Part shown: positions 8,231 to 16,551 of the stretch, in pieces | Layout of the letters: every line of letters starts with the position of its first letter | Numbering within the stretch: position 1 is the stretch's first letter | Source of the DNA: Streptomyces africanus | GTDB taxonomy: Bacteria > Actinomycetota > Actinomycetes > Streptomycetales > Streptomycetaceae | Length of the DNA: 41,505 nucleotides | Assembly (NCBI RefSeq): GCF_002150735.1 | Contig: NZ_MUKA01000036.1 | Span: 316 to 41,820, forward strand | Direction: 5' to 3' | The notes under the pieces: model-generated | The model's database searches: none | What the model was told of the DNA's origin: nothing | The model's input: only the letters and a program-made list of their open reading frames with translations | Translations under genes and position numbers: made by a program

Positions 8231-8671
8231 TCACGTCAGACGAACCGAGTTTCCCTCCACGGTGATCTGCTCGGCGGGCAGCGGCCGCGTCGCCGGGCCG
8301 TGGGCCACCGAGCCGTCGGCGACGTGGTACTTGCTGCCGTGACAGGGGCAGTTGATGGTGCCGTCGGAGACGGTCGTCACCGTGCAGCCCATGTGGGTGC
8401 AGATCGCGGAGAAGGCCTTGAACCGGCCCTGGTCGGGCTGGGTCACCACGACTTTCTCCTTCTCGAAGATCTTGCCGCCGCCGACGGGGATCTCGTCGGT
8501 GGAGGTCAGTTCCTTACCGGCCGGGGCGCTCGTCGTCTTCTGCCCGGTCGGTGAGCTCGTCGACGTGGAGCCGTTGCCGTCGCCGCCCCCGCCGCAGGCC
8601 GCGACGAGCGCCACCGCGCCCGTCGAGCCCGTCGCGAGGAGGACCGTGCGACGTGTGGTCTCGTAGGTCAT
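8231..8671 (-). CDS. Rieske [2Fe-2S] lipoprotein with twin-arginine signal
   Basis: 146-residue small Rieske protein, probably attached to the outside of the membrane. The N-terminus has a twin-arginine pair ('TTRRTVLLATGS') followed by a lipobox 'LVAAC' with C26, then a Gly/Ser/Thr-rich linker. Cluster ligands are C91/H93 (CTHMGC) and C108/H111 (CPCHGS), with C96 and C110 as the likely disulfide. It is far shorter than the cytochrome bc1 Rieske subunit and has no bc1 partners nearby. The electron partner is unknown. ATG 8671 has GGAG 8 nt upstream; longer in-frame starts would spoil the signal. The upstream region to about 8760 is unusually AT-rich and probably holds its promoter. Confidence 0.9.
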   Translation of the reverse strand: MTYETTRRTVLLATGSTGAVALVAACGGGGDGNGSTSTSSPTGQKTTSAPAGKELTSTDEIPVGGGKIFEKEKVVVTQPDQGRFKAFSAICTHMGCTVTTVSDGTINCPCHGSKYHVADGSVAHGPATRPLPAEQITVEGNSVRLT

Positions 8672-8859
8672 GTCGTCACTCCGAAGGCGCCAAAAAGGGG
8701 TAAATCGGAATTCTCTGTATCTTCGCATCGAAAATACCCAAAGAATGGCAAGTCCGGCGTCTCATCGAATGGGCACCGCGCACCCCGGCCGCGCGGGCTG
8801 ACTAGGCTTGACACACAGAGCGACACAGAGCGACACGCACGTCAGCAAGGAGCATCGCC

Positions 8860-9222
8860 GTGGCGGTACGAGCGGTCCGGGGCGCCGTCCAACTCGAACG
8901 GGACGAGGCCGGGCACATGGACGAGCAGGTCGGAGCCCTGCTCGCGGCCATCCTGGAGCGCAACGGCCTCACCGCCGACGACCTGATCAGCATCTGGTTC
9001 ACGGCCACGCCCGACCTGCACAGCGATTTCCCTGCGGCAGCCGCCCGCAAGCTCGGCATCGTCGACGTCCCGCTGATCTGCGCCCAGGAACTGGACATCG
9101 AGGGCGCCATGCCGCGCGTCGTCCGCGTCCTCGCGCACATCGAGTCCGACAAGCCCCGTGCCGACATCGCGCACGTCTACCTCGGCGCCGCGGGCGCCCT
9201 GCGCAAGGACATCGCCCAGTGA
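8860..9222 (+). CDS. aroH: Chorismate mutase (AroH type)
   Basis: Converts chorismate to prephenate, the first step towards phenylalanine and tyrosine. It is the monofunctional AroH trimer type, 120 residues, not the helical AroQ type. Residues matching the B. subtilis active site are present: R7, E77 (in 'CAQELDIEG'), R89 (in 'VVRVLAH') and Y107 ('HVYLGAAG'). GTG 8860 follows AAGGAG at about 8 nt. The stop overlaps the start of tyrA (GTGA), so the two consecutive pathway enzymes are translationally coupled. A 10-bp tandem repeat (acacagagcg, twice) lies just upstream, behind a TAGGCT that could be the -10. Confidence 0.95.
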   Translation: MAVRAVRGAVQLERDEAGHMDEQVGALLAAILERNGLTADDLISIWFTATPDLHSDFPAAAARKLGIVDVPLICAQELDIEGAMPRVVRVLAHIESDKPRADIAHVYLGAAGALRKDIAQ

Positions 9223-10304
9223 GGACCGCACTCGTCATCGGTACCGGTCTCATCGGCACGTCCGCCGCCCTCGCCCTGTCCCAGCGGGGCGTCACCGTGC
9301 ACCTCGCCGACCACGACCCGGAGCAGGCCCATACGGCCGCCGCACTGGGCGCAGGCACGGACGAGGCGCCGGACGGGCCCGTCGACGTCGCGATCGTCGC
9401 CGCCCCGCCCGCCCATGTGGCCGACGTGCTCGCCGACGCCATGCGCCGCGGTGTGGCACGCGGCTACCTCGACGTCGCCAGCGTCAAGGGCGGGCCGCGC
9501 CGCGAACTGGAGGCCCGGGGCCTCGACCTGACGGCGTACCTGGGCACACACCCCATGTCGGGCCGGGAGAAGTCCGGCCCGCTGGCCGCCACCGGCGATC
9601 TCTTCGAGGGCCGCCCCTGGGTGCTCACCCCGACCCGGGACACCGACACCGAGGTGCTGAACCTCGCCCTGGAGCTGGTCTCGCACTGCCGTGCCGTGCC
9701 GGTCGTGATGGACGCCGACGCCCACGACCGTGCCGTCGCCCTCGTCTCCCACATGCCCCACCTGGTCTCCAGCCTGGTCGCCGCGCGCCTGGAGCACGCC
9801 GAGGAGGCCGCCGTACGTCTGTGCGGACAGGGCATCCGGGACGTGACGCGGATCGCCGCCTCCGATCCGGGGATGTGGATCGACATCCTCTCCGCGAACC
9901 CCGGGCCGGTCGCCGACCTGCTCGGGGACGTCGCCGCCGACCTGGAGGAGACCGTGCGGGCCCTGCGCGCCCTGCAGTCCTCCGACGAGGACAAGCGCCG
10001 TGACGGCACCACCGGCATCGAGGACGTCCTGCGGCGCGGCAACGCCGGGCAGGTCAGGGTCCCCGGCAAGCACGGATCCGCTCCGCGGGTCTACGAGACC
10101 GTGGCCGTGCTCATCGACGACCAGCCCGGACAGCTGGCCCGGATCTTCGCGGACGCGGGCAGGGCCGGCGTCAACATCGAGGACGTGCGCATCGAGCACG
10201 CGACCGGGCAGCAGGCCGGCCTGGTGCAGCTGATGGTGGAGCCGAAGGCGGCAGCCGTACTGAGTGCCGCGCTGCGGGAGCGGGGCTGGGCGATCCGGCA
10301 GTAG
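9219..10304 (+). CDS. tyrA: Prephenate dehydrogenase with C-terminal ACT domain
   Basis: Oxidative decarboxylation of prephenate to 4-hydroxyphenylpyruvate for tyrosine synthesis. 361 residues from GTG 9219. An N-terminal Rossmann fold ('ALVIGTGLIGTSAALAL') is followed by the catalytic histidine motif 'GTHPMSGREKSGP' and a helical dimerisation domain. From about residue 285 there is an ACT domain ('VAVLIDDQPGQLARIFADAG', 'VNIEDVRIEHATGQQAGLVQ'), which in this family mediates feedback control by an amino acid, probably tyrosine. GTG 9219 overlaps aroH by 4 nt. The longer open frame back to 8808 is an antisense-free shadow of aroH. Confidence 0.95.
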   Translation: MRTALVIGTGLIGTSAALALSQRGVTVHLADHDPEQAHTAAALGAGTDEAPDGPVDVAIVAAPPAHVADVLADAMRRGVARGYLDVASVKGGPRRELEARGLDLTAYLGTHPMSGREKSGPLAATGDLFEGRPWVLTPTRDTDTEVLNLALELVSHCRAVPVVMDADAHDRAVALVSHMPHLVSSLVAARLEHAEEAAVRLCGQGIRDVTRIAASDPGMWIDILSANPGPVADLLGDVAADLEETVRALRALQSSDEDKRRDGTTGIEDVLRRGNAGQVRVPGKHGSAPRVYETVAVLIDDQPGQLARIFADAGRAGVNIEDVRIEHATGQQAGLVQLMVEPKAAAVLSAALRERGWAIRQ

Positions 10305-10421
10305 GGCATGCTGGACGTGGCTGACCGACGCGCGGCCGGACGAGTGACCCGCACCCAGTAACCTTGTGCGGGGCCCTCGCGCCCTTCACCCCCGCCAGCC
10401 CGGTTCAGGAAGGTCCCCACA

Positions 10422-11102
10422 GTGGAAAGCGCCACGCCAGTGATTGTCGCCATCGACGGCCCCGCCGGCACGGGCAAGTCGAGCACCTCGAAGGCCGTGG
10501 CGGCACAGCTCGGGCTGAGCTACCTGGACACCGGCGCCCAGTACCGGGCGATCACCTGGTGGATGGTGAACAACGGCATCGACATCGACGACCCCGCCGC
10601 GATCGCCGCCGCGGCCGGCAAGCCGGAGATCGTCTCCGGCACCGACCCGCAGGCCCCCGCCATCTCCGTCGACGGCGTCGACGTGGCCGGGCCGATCCGC
10701 ACCCAGGAGGTCTCCTCCAAGGTCAGCGCCGTCAGCGCGGTGCCCGAGGTGCGCGCCCGGATCACCGAGCTCCAGCGCTCGATCGCGGCCTCCGCGGCGA
10801 ACGGCATCGTGGTCGAGGGCCGCGACATCGGCACGACCGTGCTGCCGGACGCCCACCTGAAGATCTTCCTCACCGCCTCCCCGGAGGCGCGTGCCGCCCG
10901 CCGCAGCGGTGAGCTGAAGGGCGCCGACGTGCACTCCACCCGGGAGGCCCTGATCAAGCGCGACGCGGCCGACTCCAGCCGCAAGACCTCGCCGCTCGCC
11001 AAGGCGGACGACGCGGTCGAGGTGGACACCACCGAGCTCACGCTGGCCCAGGTCATCGAGTGCGTCGTCACCCTCGTCGAGGAGAAGCGGGCCGGGAAGT
11101 GA
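10422..11102 (+). CDS. cmk: Cytidylate kinase
   Basis: Phosphorylates CMP/dCMP to the diphosphates. 226 residues, the family's usual size. The P-loop 'IDGPAGTGKSSTSKAVA' is at 11-27, followed by 'YLDTGAQYRAITWW' (CMP-binding loop) and 'IVVEGRDIGTTVLPDAHLK'. GTG 10422 follows CAGGAAGG at about 8 nt. A possible -10 (TAACCT, 10359-10364) suggests its own promoter in the ~115-bp gap after tyrA. The stop overlaps the acyltransferase start (GTGA), and der follows, so cmk, the acyltransferase and der look like one unit. Confidence 0.95.
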   Translation: MESATPVIVAIDGPAGTGKSSTSKAVAAQLGLSYLDTGAQYRAITWWMVNNGIDIDDPAAIAAAAGKPEIVSGTDPQAPAISVDGVDVAGPIRTQEVSSKVSAVSAVPEVRARITELQRSIAASAANGIVVEGRDIGTTVLPDAHLKIFLTASPEARAARRSGELKGADVHSTREALIKRDAADSSRKTSPLAKADDAVEVDTTELTLAQVIECVVTLVEEKRAGK

Positions 11103-11749
11103 CCGACCAGCTGCCTTCTCCGCGGGCCGCCGACGTCGGGCGGCGCATCGGCGTCGGCCTGATGTACGGGCTGTGGAAGCCGCGCGTGCTCGGGGCCTGG
11201 CGGGTGCCCACGACCGGCCCGGTGATCTTCGCCGTCAACCACTCCCACAACATCGACGGCCCGATGGTCATGGGCGTGGCGCCCCGGCCGACGCACTTCC
11301 TGATCAAGAAGGAGGCGTTCATCGGCCCGCTCGACCCGTTCCTGACCGGCATCGGCCAGCTGAAGGTGGACCGCGACACCACCGACCGCACGGCGATCAC
11401 CCGGGCGCTCGGCGTGCTGCAGAACGGCGGCGTGCTCGGCATCTTCCCGGAGGGCACCCGGGGCGAGGGCGACTTCGCCTCGCTGCGGGCCGGGCTCGCG
11501 TACTTCGCGGTGCGCAGCGGTGCCCCGATCGTGCCGGTCGCCGTGCTGGGAAGTTCCGACCGGCGGGGACGGTTGATAAAGGCGCTGCCTCCGCTGCGGT
11601 CCCGCGTCGACGTCGTCTTCGGGGAGCCCTTCGCGGCGGGCGACGGCAGCGGGCGGCGTACGCGCAAGGCGCTGGACGAGGCGACCGGGCGCATCCAGAA
11701 GCAGCTCGCCGCCCACCTGGAAAACGCCAGGCGCCTCACCGGGCGCTAG
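11099..11749 (+). CDS. PlsC-like 1-acylglycerol-3-phosphate O-acyltransferase
   Basis: 216-residue member of the LPLAT/PlsC superfamily, which transfers acyl groups to lysophosphatidic acid or related acceptors at the membrane. Block I 'AVNHSHNIDGPM' (H-X4-D) and block III 'GILGIFPEGTRG'-like ('GVLGIFPEGTRGEG') are intact, as is 'PIVPVAVLGSSD'. GTG 11099 overlaps the cmk stop by 4 nt. A single rare ATA codon sits near 11575. The acceptor specificity cannot be told from sequence. The cmk - plsC-like - der order is conserved in many actinobacteria. Confidence 0.9.
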   Translation: MTDQLPSPRAADVGRRIGVGLMYGLWKPRVLGAWRVPTTGPVIFAVNHSHNIDGPMVMGVAPRPTHFLIKKEAFIGPLDPFLTGIGQLKVDRDTTDRTAITRALGVLQNGGVLGIFPEGTRGEGDFASLRAGLAYFAVRSGAPIVPVAVLGSSDRRGRLIKALPPLRSRVDVVFGEPFAAGDGSGRRTRKALDEATGRIQKQLAAHLENARRLTGR

Positions 11750-11828
11750 GCAACACTGAGTAGTGGATCAGCCGCAGGACAGCGGGTACTCCACCGACCA
11801 CCACGATGAACGACGAGGTACGGACTTC

Positions 11829-13322
11829 ATGAACGACCACACCCAGCCCGACGGCTCGGACGCCTACGAAGGCGCGCCCGAGCACGACCACGGGGCGCTC
11901 GGCGACGCCGAGTACGCGGAGTTCATGGAGCTCGCCGCGGAGGAGGGCTTCGACCTCGAGGACGTCGAGGGCGCGATCGAGGCGGCCGGGCACGGCCCGC
12001 TGCCCGTCCTCGCCGTGATCGGCCGCCCCAATGTCGGCAAGTCGACCCTGGTGAACCGCATCATCGGCCGCCGCGAGGCCGTCGTCGAGGACAAGCCCGG
12101 TGTCACCCGCGACCGTGTGACCTACGAGGCCGAGTGGGCGGGCCGCCGCTTCAAGGTCGTCGACACCGGCGGCTGGGAGCAGGACGTCCTCGGCATCGAC
12201 GCCTCCGTCGCCGCCCAGGCCGAGTACGCCATCGACGCGGCCGACGCCGTCGTCTTCGTCGTCGACGCCAAGGTCGGCGCCACCGACACCGACGAGGCCG
12301 TCGTACGGCTGCTGCGCAAGGCCGGCAAGCCGGTCGTGCTGTGCGCCAACAAGGTGGACGGCCCGAGCGGCGAGGCCGACGCGGCCTTTCTGTGGTCCCT
12401 GGGCCTGGGGGAGCCGTACCCGGTCTCGGCGCTGCACGGCCGGGGCACCGGCGACATGCTCGACCAGGTCCTGGAGGTGCTGCCGGAGGCGCCGCGCGAG
12501 ACGTTCGGCGGGGGCGGCATCGGCGGACCGCGCCGCATCGCCCTGATCGGCCGCCCGAACGTGGGCAAGTCCTCGCTGCTGAACAAGGTGGCGGGCGAGG
12601 AGCGCGTCGTCGTCAACGAGCTGGCGGGCACCACCCGGGACCCGGTCGACGAGCTGATCGAACTCGGCGGCGTCACCTGGAAGTTCGTCGACACGGCGGG
12701 CATCCGCAAGCGCGTCCACCTCCAGCAGGGCGCCGACTACTACGCCTCGCTGCGCACCGCCGCCGCTGTCGAGAAGGCGGAGGTCGCCGTCATCCTGATC
12801 GACGCCTCCGAGTCCATCTCGGTGCAGGACCAGCGGATCGTCACCATGGCCGTCGAGGCGGGCCGTGCGGTCGTCCTCGCCTTCAACAAGTGGGACACCC
12901 TCGACGAGGAGCGCCGCTACTACCTGGAGCGGGAGATCGAGACCGAGCTCGGCCAGGTGGCGTGGGCCCCGCGGGTCAACGTCTCGGCGCGCACCGGCCG
13001 CCACATGGAGAAACTGGTCCCGGCGATCGAGACGGCCCTGGCGGGCTGGGAGACCCGGGTCCCGACCGGCAGGCTGAACGCGTTCCTCGGTGAGCTGGTC
13101 GCCGCTCACCCCCACCCGATCCGGGGCGGCAAGCAGCCGCGCATCCTGTTCGGCACGCAGGCGGGCACCAAGCCGCCGCGGTTCGTGTTCTTCGCCTCCG
13201 GCTTCATCGAGGCGGGCTACCGGCGCTTCATCGAGCGCCGCCTGCGCGAGGAGTTCGGCTTCGAGGGGACGCCGATCCACATCTCGGTGCGGGTCCGCGA
13301 GAAGCGCGGCAGGAAGAAGTAG
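11829..13322 (+). CDS. der: Ribosome biogenesis GTPase Der (EngA)
   Basis: Double-GTPase needed for 50S subunit assembly. The 497 residues have two G domains, with G1 motifs GRPNVGKS at 65-72 and again at 241-248, G3 motifs 'VDTGGWEQD' and '[10 protein letters not shown]', and G4 motifs 'CANKVDG' and 'AFNKWDT'. A C-terminal KH-like domain follows. An acidic N-terminal extension of about 55 residues is typical of actinobacterial Der. ATG 11829 is preferred over GTG 11763 because GAGGTA (11815-11820) is 8 nt upstream, whereas 11763 has no ribosome binding site. A perfect 18-bp hairpin follows the gene. Confidence 0.96.
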   Translation: MNDHTQPDGSDAYEGAPEHDHGALGDAEYAEFMELAAEEGFDLEDVEGAIEAAGHGPLPVLAVIGRPNVGKSTLVNRIIGRREAVVEDKPGVTRDRVTYEAEWAGRRFKVVDTGGWEQDVLGIDASVAAQAEYAIDAADAVVFVVDAKVGATDTDEAVVRLLRKAGKPVVLCANKVDGPSGEADAAFLWSLGLGEPYPVSALHGRGTGDMLDQVLEVLPEAPRETFGGGGIGGPRRIALIGRPNVGKSSLLNKVAGEERVVVNELAGTTRDPVDELIELGGVTWKFVDTAGIRKRVHLQQGADYYASLRTAAAVEKAEVAVILIDASESISVQDQRIVTMAVEAGRAVVLAFNKWDTLDEERRYYLEREIETELGQVAWAPRVNVSARTGRHMEKLVPAIETALAGWETRVPTGRLNAFLGELVAAHPHPIRGGKQPRILFGTQAGTKPPRFVFFASGFIEAGYRRFIERRLREEFGFEGTPIHISVRVREKRGRKK

Positions 13323-13340
13323 GACGAAGCAGGCGCGAAA

Positions 13341-13380
13341 CAGCGGAAGGGCGGCCCCAGCCGGGGCCGCCCTTCCGCTG
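13341..13380. terminator. Very strong bidirectional hairpin terminator
   Basis: A perfect 18-bp inverted repeat (13341-13358 and 13363-13380) with a 4-nt loop lies between der (+) and the convergent small gene (-). It can stop transcription from both sides. Confidence 0.9.
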
Positions 13381-13393
13381 TACGGTGCTCGCT

Positions 13394-13780
13394 TCAGACG
13401 CCGCGCCGACCCGGCGGCAGTGCGGCCGGCACGTGGTGCATCCCGGTGCCGTGCGAGCCGATGGCCCCGACGCGCTGCCACTGCGGCTGCTGTCCGGTGG
13501 CATGGCGGGCGCTCTGGGCCCCCGCGCTGTAGGCGCTGTACGAGTTGCTGTGCGAACCGCCGTACGAGCCTGTGCTGTGCGGGAGGTTCCCGAAGGCGGT
13601 GAAGCCGAGTTTCTCCTCGCCGCTGCGGTCGCCGGGAAGTGCGCGGAAGGACTTGACGTACTCGGCGTAGAGCGCGTCGTAGATCGGCGTGGCCGATGGG
13701 CCGCCCTGGGAGTCCTGGGCCGATCGTGCGGAGGGGATCGACGAGTAGGACTGGCGGCGGGGAACGTCGTATGCGTGCAC
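13394..13780 (-). CDS. Hypothetical protein, Streptomyces type
   Basis: 128 residues, Ser/Gly/Tyr/His-rich, with no signal peptide or membrane segment. The only ordered-looking part is 'TPIYDALYAEYVKSFRALPG' and 'EEKLGFTAFGNLPHSTGSYG' in the middle. The 'TPIYDxLxAE' phrase resembles one in other small Streptomyces proteins, but I do not recognise a function. The assumed start is the GTG at 13780; the ribosome binding site is poor, and TTG/ATG alternatives upstream are in other frames. It reads towards der and shares its terminator. Confidence 0.6.
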   Translation of the reverse strand: MHAYDVPRRQSYSSIPSARSAQDSQGGPSATPIYDALYAEYVKSFRALPGDRSGEEKLGFTAFGNLPHSTGSYGGSHSNSYSAYSAGAQSARHATGQQPQWQRVGAIGSHGTGMHHVPAALPPGRRGV

Positions 13781-13865
13781 GTATGTCCAAACGACCCCGC
13801 GGGTCGGGGGATGCGGCCCCGGTACGGCTTTCGCGTGGATGCGGTCTGTCCGGGTGACGCGCCGC

Positions 13866-14648
13866 TCAGGTGCCGGCCAGCGGCAGCGCGGCGCCGACGA
13901 GCTTTCCGGTCGCCGCCGCCTTGTCCAGCGCGTCCCGCATCAGGTCCTCGCGCGGCTGCCGGCCGATCGAGCCGACCGGCGCGGCGAACATCAGCACCTG
14001 CTGGTGCTTGTTGGCGGCCGCGCGCCAGCCCTCGGTGACCTGGAGCGGCTGGTGGGCCTGCCACCAGGCCACCGGCTGGCCGCCGTTGCTGCCGGGCTGG
14101 AGCACCGCGTGCAGCCGGCCCACGGCGAGCAGCACCGACCAGCCGTGCAGCACGGGCGGTACGGCGGACAGCTCGGTCAGCGGCATGAAGCCCTGCTCGA
14201 TCAGCAGCGGCAGGAAGTCGTCGCCGGAGCCCGTGGTGCCCGGCCGGGCGATGGGCGCGGTCGGCTCCACCACCAGGGCCGGGTGCAGCTCCCCGGCGAT
14301 CAGCACGAGTCCGCTGGTCACGCCGAGCACCGCCTGCTCGGGCACCACCGTGTCGGGCTCCAGGTCGACGGTGTCGCCGGTGATGGACTTCACGGCGCCC
14401 CGGAGCTGTTCCTCGGTGACCTGGACGACCTGCGAGGGCAGACAGCCGGCGTGGGCGAAGGCGAGGACGGCGGTCTCGTCCCCGATGAACAGGACGGTGC
14501 TGGTGCGCTCCTGCTCGGAGTCGCCCGGAGTGCGGCAGGACGTGCAGTCGTAACTGCCCGGGGCGGTCTGTCCGGCGAGCAGGCGGTCGGCTTCTTCGTC
14601 GCCGATCTCGGCGCGTACCTCGTCGCTGACGTCGAGCATGCGCGGCAC
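13866..14648 (-). CDS. Hypothetical protein with CxxC...HxxC motif
   Basis: 260 residues, no signal peptide. Near the N-terminus C35/C38 ('YDCTSC') and H66/C69 ('FAHAGC') are spaced like a zinc-binding treble clef. The rest is an alpha/beta region with 'LGVTSGLVLIAGELHPALVV' and 'WSVLLAVGRLHAVLQPG'. No family is recognised with confidence; similar proteins exist across Streptomyces (recollection). GTG 14648 is chosen because GGGAG lies about 7 nt upstream; ATG 14639 is an alternative. It faces away from the Rpf-like gene across a 544-bp gap and may share an operon with the 128-residue protein downstream. Confidence 0.72.
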   Translation of the reverse strand: MPRMLDVSDEVRAEIGDEEADRLLAGQTAPGSYDCTSCRTPGDSEQERTSTVLFIGDETAVLAFAHAGCLPSQVVQVTEEQLRGAVKSITGDTVDLEPDTVVPEQAVLGVTSGLVLIAGELHPALVVEPTAPIARPGTTGSGDDFLPLLIEQGFMPLTELSAVPPVLHGWSVLLAVGRLHAVLQPGSNGGQPVAWWQAHQPLQVTEGWRAAANKHQQVLMFAAPVGSIGRQPREDLMRDALDKAAATGKLVGAALPLAGT

Positions 14649-15054
14649 GGGTGGCTCCCTCGGGGATGCGGTGCGTGGCAGGACCGGGTGGCTCCCGGCC
14701 CGTGGTCCGGGTGGGCCCCGGCTCATGAAGATGACAACGGGCGATCTGTGGCGGGAGTCACGCCCCAGGGCGAACGGAATCGAACCATCCAGCGCACAGG
14801 GTCACGCTCGGCACGGATTCGCGCACTCACCGTCAAGTCACGGGACTGTAAAGGGCGTTGAGAGGGTGAAGTGGGTCACAGGGTGTCGGGCGCGTTGGTC
14901 GACATATCAGGAAATCCGGGAATGAAGTGGGTGTCCGGAAATAGCCGTTACCCGAGGTATTGGGGAACTGGCCTGGCCTGACGGGCAACCGGTTGATGAC
15001 GGCCCGTCAACTCCTTAGATTCCTCCGCCGTGTGCAGCGAGCACCGCTCGGGTA

Positions 15055-15840
<786 letters not shown>

Positions 15841-15866
15841 GCCGCTCCCCCTCGCCGGGACACGGG

Positions 15867-15894
15867 CCCCGTCCGGTCGGCCGACCGGGCGGGG
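15867..15894. terminator. Hairpin terminator between Rpf-like gene and ABC ATPase gene
   Basis: Adjacent 14-nt arms (15867-15880 and 15881-15894) pair with a single G-U wobble and are followed by TCTTCG. It separates two convergent genes and probably works in both directions. Confidence 0.75.
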
Positions 15895-15909
15895 TCTTCG
15901 CGCGCCGGG

Positions 15910-16551
15910 TCAGTGGGGGAGCTCGCCCGCCTCGCCGGCGAACACGACCGTCCCGCGCCGCAGTTCGTAGACGATCGCGGGCCGCTCCCGCAGGGCGGGC
16001 GGCAGGCGCTGCTCGGCGACCACCACACACGCGTCGAGCGCGCCCAGCAGCTCGTAGGTACGGGCCGCGACCGAGGGCGACATGCCCTGGGCGGGCTCGT
16101 CGACGAGCACCACGCGCGCGCGTGCCAGCAGCGCCCGGGACAGGGCGAGCATGCGCTGCTCCCCGCCGGAGAGCGTGCCGGCACGCCGCTCCAGCAGGGG
16201 CCGCAGCTGCGGATAGGCGTCGAGGGCCGGGGCAAGGTCCGGGGCGGCGAGTCCGAGGTTCTCGCGCACGGTGAGCGAGCCGAACACGGCCTGCCGCTCC
16301 GGGACCAGGCACAGCCCGCGCCGGGCCCGCTCGTAGGCCGGTACACGGGTCACGTCGGCGCCGTCCCACACCACGGCGCCGCCCGACAGGGGCACCGTGC
16401 CGGCCAGGGCCCGCAGGGCGGTGCTGCGGCCGGAGCCGTTGCGGCCCAGCAGCACGGTCAGGCCCGGGCCGGGGGCGGCGAGGGTGACGCCGTGCAGGGC
16501 CTCCAGGGGGCCGTAGCGCACGCGCGCGTGGCGCAGGGAGACGGTGGTCAT
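15910..16551 (-). CDS. LivF-like ABC transporter ATPase with altered Walker A
   Basis: 213-residue ATP-binding subunit of a branched-chain amino acid (HAAT)-type importer. The ABC signature 'LSGGEQRMLALSRALL', Walker B 'ARVVLVDEPAQGMSP' and a LivF-type 'VVVAEQRLPPALRE' near the end are present. The P-loop reads GRNGSGRST: R42 (codon CGC) stands where the catalytic Lys is expected. Such a change usually weakens nucleotide hydrolysis, so this site may be degenerate, with the partner ATPase carrying the canonical site. The ATG overlaps the stop of the upstream fusion gene by 4 nt, so the two are coupled. Confidence 0.88.
   Translation of the reverse strand: MTTVSLRHARVRYGPLEALHGVTLAAPGPGLTVLLGRNGSGRSTALRALAGTVPLSGGAVVWDGADVTRVPAYERARRGLCLVPERQAVFGSLTVRENLGLAAPDLAPALDAYPQLRPLLERRAGTLSGGEQRMLALSRALLARARVVLVDEPAQGMSPSVAARTYELLGALDACVVVAEQRLPPALRERPAIVYELRRGTVVFAGEAGELPH

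Noticed and set aside
11736..13790. 684-codon minus-strand frame across der
   Set aside because: Shadow of der; no protein-like motifs.
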